DNA of 64,000 nt, taken from contig NZ_FNEY01000012.1 in the NCBI RefSeq assembly GCF_900100305.1, forward strand, positions 1 to 64,000. The letters run 5' to 3'. The DNA is from Paracidovorax citrulli (GTDB taxonomy: Bacteria > Pseudomonadota > Gammaproteobacteria > Burkholderiales > Burkholderiaceae_C). Position 1 is the first letter of the stretch; every line of letters starts with the position of its first letter. Position numbers and translations under genes: made by a program. Positions 39,259 to 48,704 of the stretch are shown piece by piece. Under the pieces are notes generated by a model that had not been told where the DNA came from, ran no database searches, and worked only from the letters and a program-made list of their open reading frames with translations.

Positions 39259-40263
39259 TCAGCGGGCGGTGGCGGCCGGCGCGACGGGCCCCTGCCGCGA
39301 ATAGAACACGTCCGGCCGGTCGGGGGTGCCGGCGCCGGCCACCACGCTGGTCAGTGCCATCCGGTCCGGCCGGATTTCGGTGGAGAAGGTGGCGCCGCCG
39401 TCGGTGCTGCGCAGCACCAGCCCGTCCAGGCCCACGCCCACCACCGAGCCGTCCCGCGCCTGCAGCGCGGTGATGGAGGACTGGCTGTGCGTTTCCACGC
39501 GCTGCCAGGCGCGGCCGTCGTCACCGCTGCGGTAGAGGGAGCCGCGCAGGCCGGCCGCCAGCAGCGTGCCGTCCGGCGTGGCCGCGCCGGTCCAGAACGA
39601 ACCCTGGTAGCCGGTGGGCAGGTAGGTCCAGGTCCGGCCCTGGTCGTCCGAGCGCAGCACCGTGCCTTTCTCGGCGGCGGCGAAGAGCCGGCCGCGCGCA
39701 TCCGCGAACAGGCCCAGCAGGTTCAGGTCGGCCTTGCGGGCGCCCTCGGGCGGGGGCAGTTCCACCTTCCGCCAGGTGGCGCCCCCGTCGTCCGTGGCCA
39801 GCACCAGCGACCACAGGCCGACCGCCACGCCGTGGGCCGGGTCGAAGAAATGCACCGCGAAGAGCGGGCGGTCCTCCTGCAGGTCCTTGCGCTGCAGGCT
39901 CCAGGTTTCGCCGCCGTCCGCGGTGTGCAGGATCACGCCGGCATGGCCCGCGGCCCAGCCGTTGCGCGCGTCCGCGAAGGCCACGGATGTCAGCGTCACG
40001 TCCACGGGCACCGAGCGCGCCTGCCGGTGCGTGCGGCCGCCGTCGTCGGACAGCAGCACCACGCCGTGGTCGCCGACCGCCACCAGGCGGCTGCCCGCCA
40101 GCGCGCTGCCCAGCACCATGGCCTGGGTGGCATAGGGAACCTGCCGCGCCGCGGAGATGGCCGGCTCGTGGGCGGCACCCGTGCCCGGCGCGGACTGGGC
40201 GAGGGCGGCGCCCTGCAGGCACAGAGCCGCGGACAGCAGGAGGGGAGGAAGGCAGGGACGCAT
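39259..40263 (-). CDS. YCF48/BNR-repeat periplasmic protein
   Basis: 334 aa. A signal peptide ends near ALAQS. The mature protein is a beta-propeller with repeated motifs: SDDGGRTHRQA, TADGGETWSLQ, TDDGGATWRKV, SDDQGRTWTYL, SGDDGRAWQRV, STDGGATFSTE. Such YCF48-like proteins accompany RND-type permeases with DUF1302/DUF1329 partners in many Proteobacteria. It is the last gene of the minus-strand module and starts 24 nt after the permease stop. It probably acts as a periplasmic assembly or ligand-binding factor. Confidence 0.8.
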   Translation of the reverse strand: MRPCLPPLLLSAALCLQGAALAQSAPGTGAAHEPAISAARQVPYATQAMVLGSALAGSRLVAVGDHGVVLLSDDGGRTHRQARSVPVDVTLTSVAFADARNGWAAGHAGVILHTADGGETWSLQRKDLQEDRPLFAVHFFDPAHGVAVGLWSLVLATDDGGATWRKVELPPPEGARKADLNLLGLFADARGRLFAAAEKGTVLRSDDQGRTWTYLPTGYQGSFWTGAATPDGTLLAAGLRGSLYRSGDDGRAWQRVETHSQSSITALQARDGSVVGVGLDGLVLRSTDGGATFSTEIRPDRMALTSVVAGAGTPDRPDVFYSRQGPVAPAATAR

Positions 40264-40287
40264 GGGCGGGTCCTGGAAAGGGGCGGA

Positions 40288-42678
40288 TCAGTCGTGCTGC
40301 AGCCCGGTGGCCTGCACGGGCCTGCGGCGGGGGAAGAGGCGTTCCAGCCAGACGGCCACCGCCGGCAGGGCCGTCATGGCCATCACCATGTTCACCATGA
40401 ACATGAAAGCCAGCAGCTTGCCCATGTCGGCCTGGAACTTCAGTTGCGAGAACGACCAGGTCGCCACGCCGATGGCCAGCGTGATGGCCGTGAAGATGGT
40501 CGCCGTGCCGACCTCGAGGATGGCGGATTCCACGGCCTTGACGATGCTCTGGCCGTGGGCGAGATGCATCAGCAGCCGGTTGTAGATGTAGAAGGCGTAG
40601 TCCACGCCGATGCCCACCGCCAGCACCATCACCGGCAGCGTGGCCACGGTCAGGCCGATCTCCAGCTCCTTCATGAACCAGTAGCCGATGAAGGTGCCCA
40701 CGGTGAGCGGCAGGCAGCAGGCCACGACGGCGCGCAGGTCGCGGTAAACCAGGAACACCAGCACGATGATGGCGGCATACACGTAGAGCATCATCGGCAG
40801 TTCGCTCTTCTCGACCTCGTCGTCGATCGCCGCGAGCACGCCGGCGTTGCCCGAGGCGAGGCGGATGGCGATGCCGTCCTGCCTGTCGCCTTCGCGGAAG
40901 CGCTTCACGGCGTCGATCACGCGCTGGATGGTGGCCGCCTTGTGGTCGGTCAGGAAGAGGTGGACGGCCGTCATGCTGCAGTCCTTGCGCATCATGCCGG
41001 GCAGGCGCGCGATCTCGGTGGACAGGGCCGCGTAGTTGCCCGGGTCCAGCGGGATCACCGCCATCTTCGGATGGCCTTCGTTGTAGCCCTCGTTGTAGAG
41101 CCGCAGCTGCCCCGCGTACGAAGCCACGGACAGCACGCCCTCCACCGGCTGCATGGTCCAGGTGAAGCGGTCCTGGTAGAGCCCGATATTGACGTTGCCG
41201 CAGCTGTCCGGTGGCGCCTCGAAGACCACGGTCAGCCAGTCCAGGCCGGTGTCGTAGCTGCCGGAGATGGCGACCGCGTCGCGGTTGAAGCGCGAATCCG
41301 CGCGCAGCTCCGGCGCGCCGGGCTGCAGCGTGCCGACCACCCGGTCGCGGCTTTGCCACACGGCGGCGGCGAACACCACGGCCGTGGCCGCCAGCACCAG
41401 CAGGGCGTTGCGCGGCTCCGCCACGCGGGCGAGCACGCGCAGCCAGCCCGAGCGCCGTTCGCGCTGCACCAGCGCCGCGTCGGCGTAGCGCTTGCCGATG
41501 TCGAAGTACGAGGCCGCCACCGGCAGCATCACCAGGTTGGTGACGATCTTGTAGGCCACGCCCAGCGAGGCGGTGATCGCCAGCTCGCGCACCATCGGGA
41601 TGGGAATGAGCAGCAGCGTGACGAACGAGACGAAGGCCGTCACCAGGGCCAGCGTGCCCGGGATCAGCAGGCCCGTGAAGCTGTCGCGGCAGGCGTCGTA
41701 ATTGGAGCGGCCATGCGATATCTGCCGCACGATGAAGTTGATCTGCTGCACGCCGTGCGATACCCCGATGGCGAACACCAGGAAGGGCACCAGCACGCCG
41801 AGCGGGTCCAGGCCGAAGCCGATCAGCTTCAGCGTGCCGAACTGCCACACCAGCGAGGTGAGCGAGCACACGATCGGCAGCAGCGTGAAGCGCACCGAGC
41901 GGCAGTACCAGTACACCGCCACCGCCGTCAGCAGCAGTGCGACGGCGCAGAACTTCAGCACCGAGCGCGCGCCGTCGGCGATGTCGCCGATCTGCTTGGC
42001 GAAGCCGATGATCTGGATCTCGAAATCCGCGTCCTCGAACTTCGCGCGGATGCGCTCTTCCAGCAGGTGGTTGTAGGCCACGTAGTCGAGCCGGATGTTG
42101 TCGGCGCCGACCTCCAGCAGCTCGGCGGTGACCATGGCGCTGGTTTCGTCGCGCGAGACCAGCGTTCCCACGAATCCGCCCTGCGAGGCGGCGCGGCGGA
42201 TGCCGGCGATGGACTCGGGCGTGAGCTGGCCGGGCGTGATGGTGCTGTCGATGAGCGGGTCGGCCCGGAAGCCTTCCTCGGTGATCTCGTTGACGAAGCT
42301 GTTGGGCGTCCAGACCGAGCGCACGCCCAGCCGTTCGATGTTGGGCAGGTAGCCGACGGCCTGGGTGACCTCGTACACGCGCTGCAGCGCGGCGGGCGTC
42401 CAGATGCTGCCGTGCCGCGCCTTCACCACGATGTTGAGCCGGTTGGCGCCCAGCACGTCGTTGCGGTATTCCTTGAAGGTTTCGATGTACTCGTGCCCCA
42501 TGGGCATCTGCTTCTCGAAGCCCGCGTCCATGCGCAACTGCACCGCGAACCAGGCCATCACGGCGGTGAAGACGGCCAGCGCGGCGAGCAGCGCGGTCCG
42601 GTGGCGGAAGACGAGCTGTTCGACGCGCTGCACGGCGCGGACGAGGGCGGACCGGGGAGGGGAAGCGGAATCGGGCAC
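40288..42678 (-). CDS. RND/MMPL-type permease of a lipid or hydrophobe export module
   Basis: 796 aa. The layout is that of the RND superfamily with 12 transmembrane helices: one at ~28-46, a large periplasmic loop to ~240, five helices to ~405, a helix at ~430-448, a second periplasmic loop, and five helices to ~785. The motifs VFAIGVSHGVQQINF and LAVGIGVDYAFYIYNRLL carry the acidic and polar residues of the proton pathway; the second has the GxxxDY pattern. The subgroup, with two half-repeats and no adaptor protein, resembles MMPL/HpnN-type exporters of lipids. Neighbours DUF1329, DUF1302 and YCF48 suggest a trans-envelope system. Confidence 0.85.
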   Translation of the reverse strand: MPDSASPPRSALVRAVQRVEQLVFRHRTALLAALAVFTAVMAWFAVQLRMDAGFEKQMPMGHEYIETFKEYRNDVLGANRLNIVVKARHGSIWTPAALQRVYEVTQAVGYLPNIERLGVRSVWTPNSFVNEITEEGFRADPLIDSTITPGQLTPESIAGIRRAASQGGFVGTLVSRDETSAMVTAELLEVGADNIRLDYVAYNHLLEERIRAKFEDADFEIQIIGFAKQIGDIADGARSVLKFCAVALLLTAVAVYWYCRSVRFTLLPIVCSLTSLVWQFGTLKLIGFGLDPLGVLVPFLVFAIGVSHGVQQINFIVRQISHGRSNYDACRDSFTGLLIPGTLALVTAFVSFVTLLLIPIPMVRELAITASLGVAYKIVTNLVMLPVAASYFDIGKRYADAALVQRERRSGWLRVLARVAEPRNALLVLAATAVVFAAAVWQSRDRVVGTLQPGAPELRADSRFNRDAVAISGSYDTGLDWLTVVFEAPPDSCGNVNIGLYQDRFTWTMQPVEGVLSVASYAGQLRLYNEGYNEGHPKMAVIPLDPGNYAALSTEIARLPGMMRKDCSMTAVHLFLTDHKAATIQRVIDAVKRFREGDRQDGIAIRLASGNAGVLAAIDDEVEKSELPMMLYVYAAIIVLVFLVYRDLRAVVACCLPLTVGTFIGYWFMKELEIGLTVATLPVMVLAVGIGVDYAFYIYNRLLMHLAHGQSIVKAVESAILEVGTATIFTAITLAIGVATWSFSQLKFQADMGKLLAFMFMVNMVMAMTALPAVAVWLERLFPRRRPVQATGLQHD

Positions 42679-42777
42679 GGGCGGCTTTCGGCAGGCGGTC
42701 GGAAGGCAGAGGTTCGGGAGACGGGGCAGCGCGCGTCCGTGGGGCGGCAGGGCCTCGGGCGCCGCGCCACTCCCGCG

Positions 42778-44427
42778 TCAGAAGTTCCGCGACAGGGTGA
42801 AGCCCAGGTAGTTGCGGTCGCGCAGCGGCTGGTCGAACACGCGCTTGCCGCCGAAGAAGGCCGCATAGTTGATCGACGCCTGCCACTTGGCAGGGTTCTG
42901 CACGAAGCTCACCGTGAGGTTGACGGACTTCGCGCCTTCCATGAGCTGGCCGGCCGCGTTGGGCGTGCGGCCCTTGACGGCCTGGAAGTAGTAGATCTCG
43001 GGGATCACCTGCCAGCCGGGGATGACCGTGCCGTCATACACCCAGCTGAAATCCAGGTTGTATCCCCACGCCGTCCTCGAGCCCATGGGCGAGGGCGACG
43101 CACCCGCGTTGAATTCCTGGCCCCAGCCCCAGGCGCCCGCGGAGATCGGATCCGCGCCGTAGAACTGCTTCAGGTGCGGGTAGCGCACCACCACGGTTTC
43201 GGCCATCAGCGTGGCGGTGCTGGCACCCAGCAGATCGAGCAGCCATTGCCCGTTGCTGGGCGTGACGCTGTAGAGGCCGGTCAGGTGCCACTGGAACTTC
43301 TTTTCGTCCACCCAGCAGTTGCCCCCCTGCGAGGCGCAGCCGGTGGCGGCGGAATTCAGCGACACCGCATCGCGCGGCCGGTAGGACAGCTCGGTGCCGA
43401 GGGACCAGTCGCCCGCCGGCATGTTCGCGCTCACGCCGTAGAGCCGGCGGTTCTCCGCGAACGTCCAGCCGGCGCGGCCCGTGTTTTTCACGTTGGTGCT
43501 GAAATTCGCGCCCTTGTCCTGGTAGTTCAGCACGTACGCGCCGAGGTTCAGCGAGGTGCCTTCCGGCTGGTAGCGCAGCGCCACGCCCCATTGGCCCGCG
43601 TTCTTCGGCTTGTCCTCGACGAGGCCGTAGGTACCGTGCCCCTTGCCGAGGCCGTTGGCGGTGGACCAGTAGCTGCCCGTGGGCGGCATGTAGTTGCCGT
43701 TCCAGTGCGTCTGCACATAGGCCTCGGCATTCAGGCCGTGGCCCAGGCCGCTGGCGACGCTCACCATGGGCGCGGGCAGCAGCACTTCCTTGAGCTGGGT
43801 GCCGGGCTGCGAGGCGCGCATCACGTCCACCGCGTTCGTGCTGTTGATGCCGCCGGACAGGAACAGGCTCTCGCCCCAGTTGATCACCTGGTTGCCGATG
43901 CGCACGCGCGCGCGCTGCTCGCCGATGTCGAAAGACTTGCTCACCCACAGGTCCAGCAGGCGCGCCTTGAACCGCAGGTCGCGGCGCGCATCCGGCGCCA
44001 GGCCGTCCCGCAGCCCGGAGGGTGCGCCCGCGGCGAGGTAGCCGGTGGTGTCCGACCCGGTGAAGTCCTTGATCCAGTTCACCCGCCCGAGGAAGGTGAT
44101 GTCGGACGGCATCTTCAGCAGCAGTTCGTGGCTGCCCTTGAGGTAGGTGGTGAAGGCGTCGCCCTTGGCGTAGTTGAGGTTGCCCTGGTCGCCCAGCGCC
44201 GAGGTGGGCGCCAGGCAGCCCGCGGGGGCGCCGTCGCCGGCGGCTCCGGCGTTGATGAGCGTGCAGGCGGGGTCCTTCATGCGGATGCCGGTGCCGACGG
44301 TGACCGTCGAGTCGAAGCTGCCGCGGATGTTCTCCGTCTCGAACGTCATGGCGTGCGCGCCGGTGCCGAGCAGCGCGGCGGCGGCCAGCGCGGTCGTGCG
44401 CAGGCGCGGGGGGTGATGGGGGGTCAT
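42778..44427 (-). CDS. DUF1302 outer-membrane beta-barrel-like protein
   Basis: 549 aa with a signal peptide ending at about AHAMTF. The mature protein has an alternating beta-strand pattern with aromatic girdles, ending in the Phe-terminated strand YLGFTLSRNF expected of outer-membrane barrels. The family hallmarks LLDLWVSKSF, RVRIGNQVINWGESLFLSGGI and AMMxR-like strands are recognisable. The function is unestablished; its constant partners are DUF1329 proteins and RND permeases, consistent with a hydrophobic-compound channel. It lies between the DUF1329 gene (27 nt) and the permease (99 nt). Confidence 0.8.
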   Translation of the reverse strand: MTPHHPPRLRTTALAAAALLGTGAHAMTFETENIRGSFDSTVTVGTGIRMKDPACTLINAGAAGDGAPAGCLAPTSALGDQGNLNYAKGDAFTTYLKGSHELLLKMPSDITFLGRVNWIKDFTGSDTTGYLAAGAPSGLRDGLAPDARRDLRFKARLLDLWVSKSFDIGEQRARVRIGNQVINWGESLFLSGGINSTNAVDVMRASQPGTQLKEVLLPAPMVSVASGLGHGLNAEAYVQTHWNGNYMPPTGSYWSTANGLGKGHGTYGLVEDKPKNAGQWGVALRYQPEGTSLNLGAYVLNYQDKGANFSTNVKNTGRAGWTFAENRRLYGVSANMPAGDWSLGTELSYRPRDAVSLNSAATGCASQGGNCWVDEKKFQWHLTGLYSVTPSNGQWLLDLLGASTATLMAETVVVRYPHLKQFYGADPISAGAWGWGQEFNAGASPSPMGSRTAWGYNLDFSWVYDGTVIPGWQVIPEIYYFQAVKGRTPNAAGQLMEGAKSVNLTVSFVQNPAKWQASINYAAFFGGKRVFDQPLRDRNYLGFTLSRNF

Positions 44428-44454
44428 CCTGGTCTCCTGGTGGGCGCCCGGGGC

Positions 44455-45858
44455 TCAGCGCTCGCTGATGGCGCGGAGGTTGTCTGAGGTGAAGAAGCTC
44501 GACTTGAACCGCGGGCCGGCGGGTTCGGTGAACCAGCGGATGTCCTTGCCGACGCCGACCGTGTGCGTGTCGAAGACGTAGCGCCCTTCGGCCAGGTTGT
44601 TCTGCACCATGGCCATCACGTCGCAGCTGCCGGTCTCATAGACGGGGATGAGGAAGCCCTCGCGCATCTTCGCGAGCTTGTTCTGGCCGTCGAAGTCGTC
44701 CATCAGCACCGGCGCCCAGCTGTCCTCGTCGAGATAGATGGTGCGCTTCGGGGCGGAATGCCGCATGCCGGCCTTCACCGTCGCCTCGATCACCCACACG
44801 CGATGCAGTTCGTAGCGGCGGTGCGTCTGCGCGATGAAGTCCGGCCTGGCGACGTCCTCGAACTTCGCCTTGAAGTCGAACGCGCCGAACGCGTTGTAGG
44901 GCACGTACATCTCCTTCTTGCCGACCAGCTTCCAGTCGAAGCGGTCCAGGGCGCCGTTGAACACCTGCGGCTCGTCCAGCGTGTACTGGTTCTCCATGCC
45001 GATCTGCGGCGCGTCGTGCGAATAGGTGGGCATGCGCCGCACGCGCCGCTGCCCGGGGAAGTAGTAGAAGGTCTCGTTCTCGGCCTGGTTGATGTATTGC
45101 GTGATCGCCAGGGCCTGGCCGGCCAGCGCCGCGGGCGCCACATAGCCGAAGTACACGTAGAACTCCACGGGCGGCAGCGAGGACAGCTGCGTGGAGCCTT
45201 TCGCGCCCGAGGGGATGAACACGGTCTGTTCCGAATCGGCCCGGATCCACTCCGTGCTGCCGCGCCGCGGCGACACCGCGGTGATCGTGCCCTTGTAATC
45301 GATGCCCACGCCGCGGTAGCGCATCTTGGAGTTCCACATCGCTTCCACGCCGGAGGAGGGGATGGGGAACGGGTAGCCGGGCACGGTGGCCTCTTTCAGG
45401 CTCCAGCCGTCGTCGTTGAGCTTCGCGGTGCCCAGGTTCCCGCGGGTGTTGGCGGCCACGAAATCCGGCACGCCGCAGGTGCGGTGCGACGGATAGACGT
45501 CCATGCGGTAGTCCTTGCGCTGCTTGAGCATGGCCAGTTGGCCGGCGCTGAGCTTGTCCGCGTACTTGTCGGCGTTGGAAGCGTCGATGGTCAGCAGCGG
45601 CTTTTCATCCTTGTGCTTCCAGTAGTCCAGGCGCAGCTTGCCCCATTCCCATCCCGGCCGCGGGGCCTCGGCCCCCTGCCATGCGGGAATGGTGCCGTCC
45701 TTGTTGCCTTCCTTTTCCGCGCCGGACGGCGTGAGCTTGTCCAGTTGGGCGGGGTCGGCCGCATGGGCGGCGAAAGGGAGCGCGAGCAACTGGGCCGCGA
45801 AAACGGCCGTGCAGGTGGCGCGGGAGAGCGGGGCGGGGGAGAGGGGCGTGCGGAACAT
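44455..45858 (-). CDS. DUF1329 periplasmic LolA/LolB-like protein
   Basis: 467 aa. A signal peptide ends near AHAADP. Family features are clear: LTPSGAEKEGNKDGTIPAW, YRMDVYPSHRTCGVPDF, RRGSTEWIRADSEQTVF, NETFYYFPGQRRVRRMPTYS, and RYELHRVWVIEATVKAGMRH. DUF1329 proteins adopt a large half-barrel similar to lipoprotein or lipid carriers LolA/LolB. Coupled to DUF1302 and an RND permease, it is likely the shuttle that carries a hydrophobic ligand across the periplasm; this is inference. It is the first gene of the module after the aldehyde dehydrogenase. Confidence 0.8.
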   Translation of the reverse strand: MFRTPLSPAPLSRATCTAVFAAQLLALPFAAHAADPAQLDKLTPSGAEKEGNKDGTIPAWQGAEAPRPGWEWGKLRLDYWKHKDEKPLLTIDASNADKYADKLSAGQLAMLKQRKDYRMDVYPSHRTCGVPDFVAANTRGNLGTAKLNDDGWSLKEATVPGYPFPIPSSGVEAMWNSKMRYRGVGIDYKGTITAVSPRRGSTEWIRADSEQTVFIPSGAKGSTQLSSLPPVEFYVYFGYVAPAALAGQALAITQYINQAENETFYYFPGQRRVRRMPTYSHDAPQIGMENQYTLDEPQVFNGALDRFDWKLVGKKEMYVPYNAFGAFDFKAKFEDVARPDFIAQTHRRYELHRVWVIEATVKAGMRHSAPKRTIYLDEDSWAPVLMDDFDGQNKLAKMREGFLIPVYETGSCDVMAMVQNNLAEGRYVFDTHTVGVGKDIRWFTEPAGPRFKSSFFTSDNLRAISER

Positions 45859-45900
45859 GGGATCTCCGTGGGTTGGCTGTGTTCGGTCGGCCGTCCGCGC

Positions 45901-47352
45901 TCAGGGCAGCAGGATGGTGATGACCTTCTCTTCGGTGTAGGCGATGGCGCCGACCAGGCCGCCTTCGCGCCCGATGCCGCTGGTCTTCACGCCGCCCCAG
46001 GGCAGGTTCGCCTCCAGGGGGCTCCAGCAGTTGACGCCCACGGCGCCCACGCGCACGGCTGCCGCGACGCGGTGCGCGCGCGCCAGGTCGTTGGTCCACA
46101 CCGTGGCCGCCAGGCCGTAGCTGGAGTCGTTGGCCAGTGCGATGGCTTCCTCCTCGGTGTCGAACGCGATGACCGTGCCCACCGGGCCGAAGATTTCCTC
46201 GCGGGCGATGGTCATGGCGTTGGTCGCGTTGGCGAAGATCGTGGGCTTCACGAACCAGCCCTTGTCCGGTGCCGAGACGCCGCCGGCGAGCAGTTCGGCG
46301 CCTTCCTCCAGCCCCAGGCGGATGTAGCGGTTGACGCGCTCGAACTGGGCCTTCTTCGCCACGGGGCCCATCTGCACGCCCGGCTGTCGCGGATCGCCCA
46401 CGGCCACGGCATCGGCGGCCTCGGCCAGCGCGGCGGCGAAGCGCTGCGCCAGGCTGCGCTGCACCAGGATGCGGGAGCCCGCCGCGCAGACCTGGCCCTG
46501 GTTCACGAACAGGCCCAGCGCGCAGCCGCGCAGCGCCTGCTCGAAGGAGGCGTCGTCGAAGACGATCTGCGCGCTCTTGCCACCCAGCTCCAGGGTCACG
46601 CGCTTGAAGGAGGCGCCGGCGATCTGCTGGATCGCGCGGCCGGCCTCGGGGCTTCCGGTGAAGCTGATCTTGGCGACGTCCGGGTGCTCGCACAGCGCGC
46701 GTCCCACCACGGCGCCATGGCCCGTCACCACGTTGACCACGCCATCGGGGAAGCCGGCCTCCTTGCACAGTGCCGCCAGGTGCAGCGCGGACTGGGGCGT
46801 CTCTTCCGACGGCTTCACCACCACGGTGCAGCCGGCCGCGAGCAGGGCGGCGAGCTTCCACGTGGTGATCATCAACGGGGAGTTCCAGGGAACGATGGCG
46901 CCCACCACGCCCACCGGCTCGCGCACGGTATAGGAGAGCGTGCGCGTGCCCATGTACCCGCTGGTCGGAATGGTGCGCCCCTCGAGCTGGTTCGCCCAGC
47001 CCGCCGCCGCGCGCAGGTGGGACACGGCATTGGGCACGTCCATCATGCGCGGCTCCATGGGCGAGCGGCCGATGGCCTGCGCGTCCATGTCGGCCAGCAA
47101 ATCCGTATCGCGTTCCACCAGGTCGGCCAGGCGCAGCAGCAGGCGCGCGCGCTGGGCGCCCCCGAGGCGGCTCCAGGCGCCGCTGTGCAACTGGGCATGC
47201 GCGGCCGCGACGGCGCGCTGGATGTCTTCGGCCGTGCCGCGCGCCGCGGTGGCGTATTCCTGTTCGTTCACGGGATCGACCAGTGCCATCCGGCCTCCGT
47301 CGGAGGCTTCGGCGGGTGCGCCATTGATGAAGTGCTTCAGGGAGTGGTTCAT
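45901..47352 (-). CDS. Aldehyde dehydrogenase, betaine-aldehyde/GabD-like
   Basis: 483 aa with the start at 47352; an ATG six bases upstream is equally possible and neither has a clear ribosome binding site. Catalytic Cys289 (QGQVCAAGSR), Glu255 (LELGGKSA) and cofactor-binding VPWNSPLMITTWK and FTGSPEAGR are present, as is the C-terminal PWGGVKTSGIGREGG. It belongs to the broad betaine-aldehyde/aromatic aldehyde group. It is divergent from the AraC-type regulator gene, with palindromes between them, so that regulator may control it. It may also be co-transcribed with the DUF1329 module 42 nt downstream. Confidence 0.85.
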   Translation of the reverse strand: MNHSLKHFINGAPAEASDGGRMALVDPVNEQEYATAARGTAEDIQRAVAAAHAQLHSGAWSRLGGAQRARLLLRLADLVERDTDLLADMDAQAIGRSPMEPRMMDVPNAVSHLRAAAGWANQLEGRTIPTSGYMGTRTLSYTVREPVGVVGAIVPWNSPLMITTWKLAALLAAGCTVVVKPSEETPQSALHLAALCKEAGFPDGVVNVVTGHGAVVGRALCEHPDVAKISFTGSPEAGRAIQQIAGASFKRVTLELGGKSAQIVFDDASFEQALRGCALGLFVNQGQVCAAGSRILVQRSLAQRFAAALAEAADAVAVGDPRQPGVQMGPVAKKAQFERVNRYIRLGLEEGAELLAGGVSAPDKGWFVKPTIFANATNAMTIAREEIFGPVGTVIAFDTEEEAIALANDSSYGLAATVWTNDLARAHRVAAAVRVGAVGVNCWSPLEANLPWGGVKTSGIGREGGLVGAIAYTEEKVITILLP

Positions 47353-47732
47353 GGGCATGTGGCGGTGTGTTCTGCAACGATGGGAAACGGGTGTCACCGG
47401 AGGCGCGCTCCTTCCGGAGCAGCCGCCCGGTGCGGCGGTGCCGGAAGTTTCGGGTTCGGCTTCCCGGCCGCGTTAGCCCAAATCAGCAACTGCATGCGCT
47501 GCGGCGCGGGCTTGCGTGGAACGTTCCACGGACCGGGCTGCGGCCTTTTCCCGGTTCGGGTGCATGCACCGCGCCGGGGCTGCGATGTGGTGCGTGGTGC
47601 ACTGGCAGCGGGCGGCTGGCGGGGGTTTTCCCGGCTGTATGTGGGAATGTCCGATTGCACAATTCTTGCAATGTGGCAGAGACGCCAGGCCTGCACCCGC
47701 GGGCCGGCCCGCGCAGGAGGTTCCGTCGGACC
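47353..47732. promoter_or_regulatory. Divergent control region with two palindromes
   Basis: 380 bp between the divergent aldehyde dehydrogenase and AraC-type genes. A perfect 16-bp palindrome CGTGGAACGTTCCACG lies at 47515-47530, and ATTGCA/TGCAAT arms with a 7-nt spacer at 47654-47672. The second lies in the most AT-rich part, about 60 nt before the regulator start, and overlaps a possible TTGCAC -35. The rest of the region shows no gene. These are candidate operators for the adjacent AraC-type protein or another regulator. Confidence 0.5.
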
Positions 47733-48704
47733 ATGAATCAGTCGATCGATCGGTTTCAAGATATCCATGTGCACGCATCCGCCGTGCGCGAATGGCACCA
47801 GACCTACAGCCAGATCACGGCGGGGGCGTTGGAGAGTTCACTCATCCAGCTCAACAGCGCGCGCTGCCACGTGTTCCGCGAGCACATCAACCAGCGCGTG
47901 GTGCAGCACGGCGAGGCGCCCCGCGGCAAGCTGTGCTTCGCGGTGCCCATCGCCATTCCCGGCTCCATCCGCATGCAGGGTCGCGAGGCGGACGACAAGA
48001 GCATCTTCGTGCTGCGGGGCGGCGAGGAATTCATGTTCCACATGCCCATGGGCATGGACCTGCTGGCCATCACGTTCGAGCAGTCGTTCTTCGACCAGGC
48101 CCTGGCCGACACGCCATGGGAGCATGAAATCGGCATGCTGCTGCGGCAGCCGGTGATCAAGGTGCCGCAGCAGCGGCTCGAGGAGGCGCGCCGGCGGCTG
48201 CTCTCGATTTTCTCGCGGGCCATGGCCCCGAACGATGCGGGCGTGTCCCTGCAGGGCGAGCCCTCCCAGGCGCTGGAGCAGGCCATGCTCGAGGAGATGC
48301 TGCGGCTCGTGACCGACCCCGCCTGCGACAGGGCGCAGCGCCACGTCAGCTCCACGCACAGCTTCATCGTGGAAAAGTGCCACCGGCTCGCGATGTCCGA
48401 TGCCGTCAACGTGCCCAGCGTCATGGACCTGTGCGAGCGCCTGCACGTGAGCCGGCGCACGGTGCAGAACAGCTTCCGCACCGTCGCGGAAACCACCCCG
48501 CTGAACTACCTGCGCTCGGTGCGCCTCAACGGCGTGCGCCGCACGCTGATGTCCACCGCGCCCTCCGAGCTGTCCATCGGGGATGCCGCTTCGGGCTGGG
48601 GCTTCTTCCATCTCAGCCACTTCGCCGCCGAGTACCAGGGCCTTTTCGGCGAGCTGCCGTCGCAGACGCGCCGCGCCGACGCCGCGCGCCGGCTGGCGAA
48701 CTGA
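47733..48704 (+). CDS. AraC-family regulator, EutR-like
   Basis: 323 aa, start behind GCAGGAGG. The N-terminal ~200 residues form a ligand-sensing domain (SSLIQLNSARCHVFREHINQ, GKLCFAVPIAIPGSIRMQG). The C-terminal ~100 residues carry two helix-turn-helix units: VPSVMDLCERLHVSRRTVQNS and LSIGDAASGWGFFHLSHFAAEYQGLFGELP, the AraC signature. The second unit resembles EutR-type activators of ethanolamine and amine use. Adjacent permease, aminotransferase and divergent aldehyde dehydrogenase fit a regulon for an amine or amino acid. Confidence 0.8.
   Translation: MNQSIDRFQDIHVHASAVREWHQTYSQITAGALESSLIQLNSARCHVFREHINQRVVQHGEAPRGKLCFAVPIAIPGSIRMQGREADDKSIFVLRGGEEFMFHMPMGMDLLAITFEQSFFDQALADTPWEHEIGMLLRQPVIKVPQQRLEEARRRLLSIFSRAMAPNDAGVSLQGEPSQALEQAMLEEMLRLVTDPACDRAQRHVSSTHSFIVEKCHRLAMSDAVNVPSVMDLCERLHVSRRTVQNSFRTVAETTPLNYLRSVRLNGVRRTLMSTAPSELSIGDAASGWGFFHLSHFAAEYQGLFGELPSQTRRADAARRLAN

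Noticed and set aside
39487-44487. A 1666-codon open frame on the plus strand
   Set aside because: It lies antisense to the YCF48, RND permease and DUF1302 genes, whose domains are clear. Its product is His/Arg/Gln-rich nonsense typical of the antisense of GC-rich genes.
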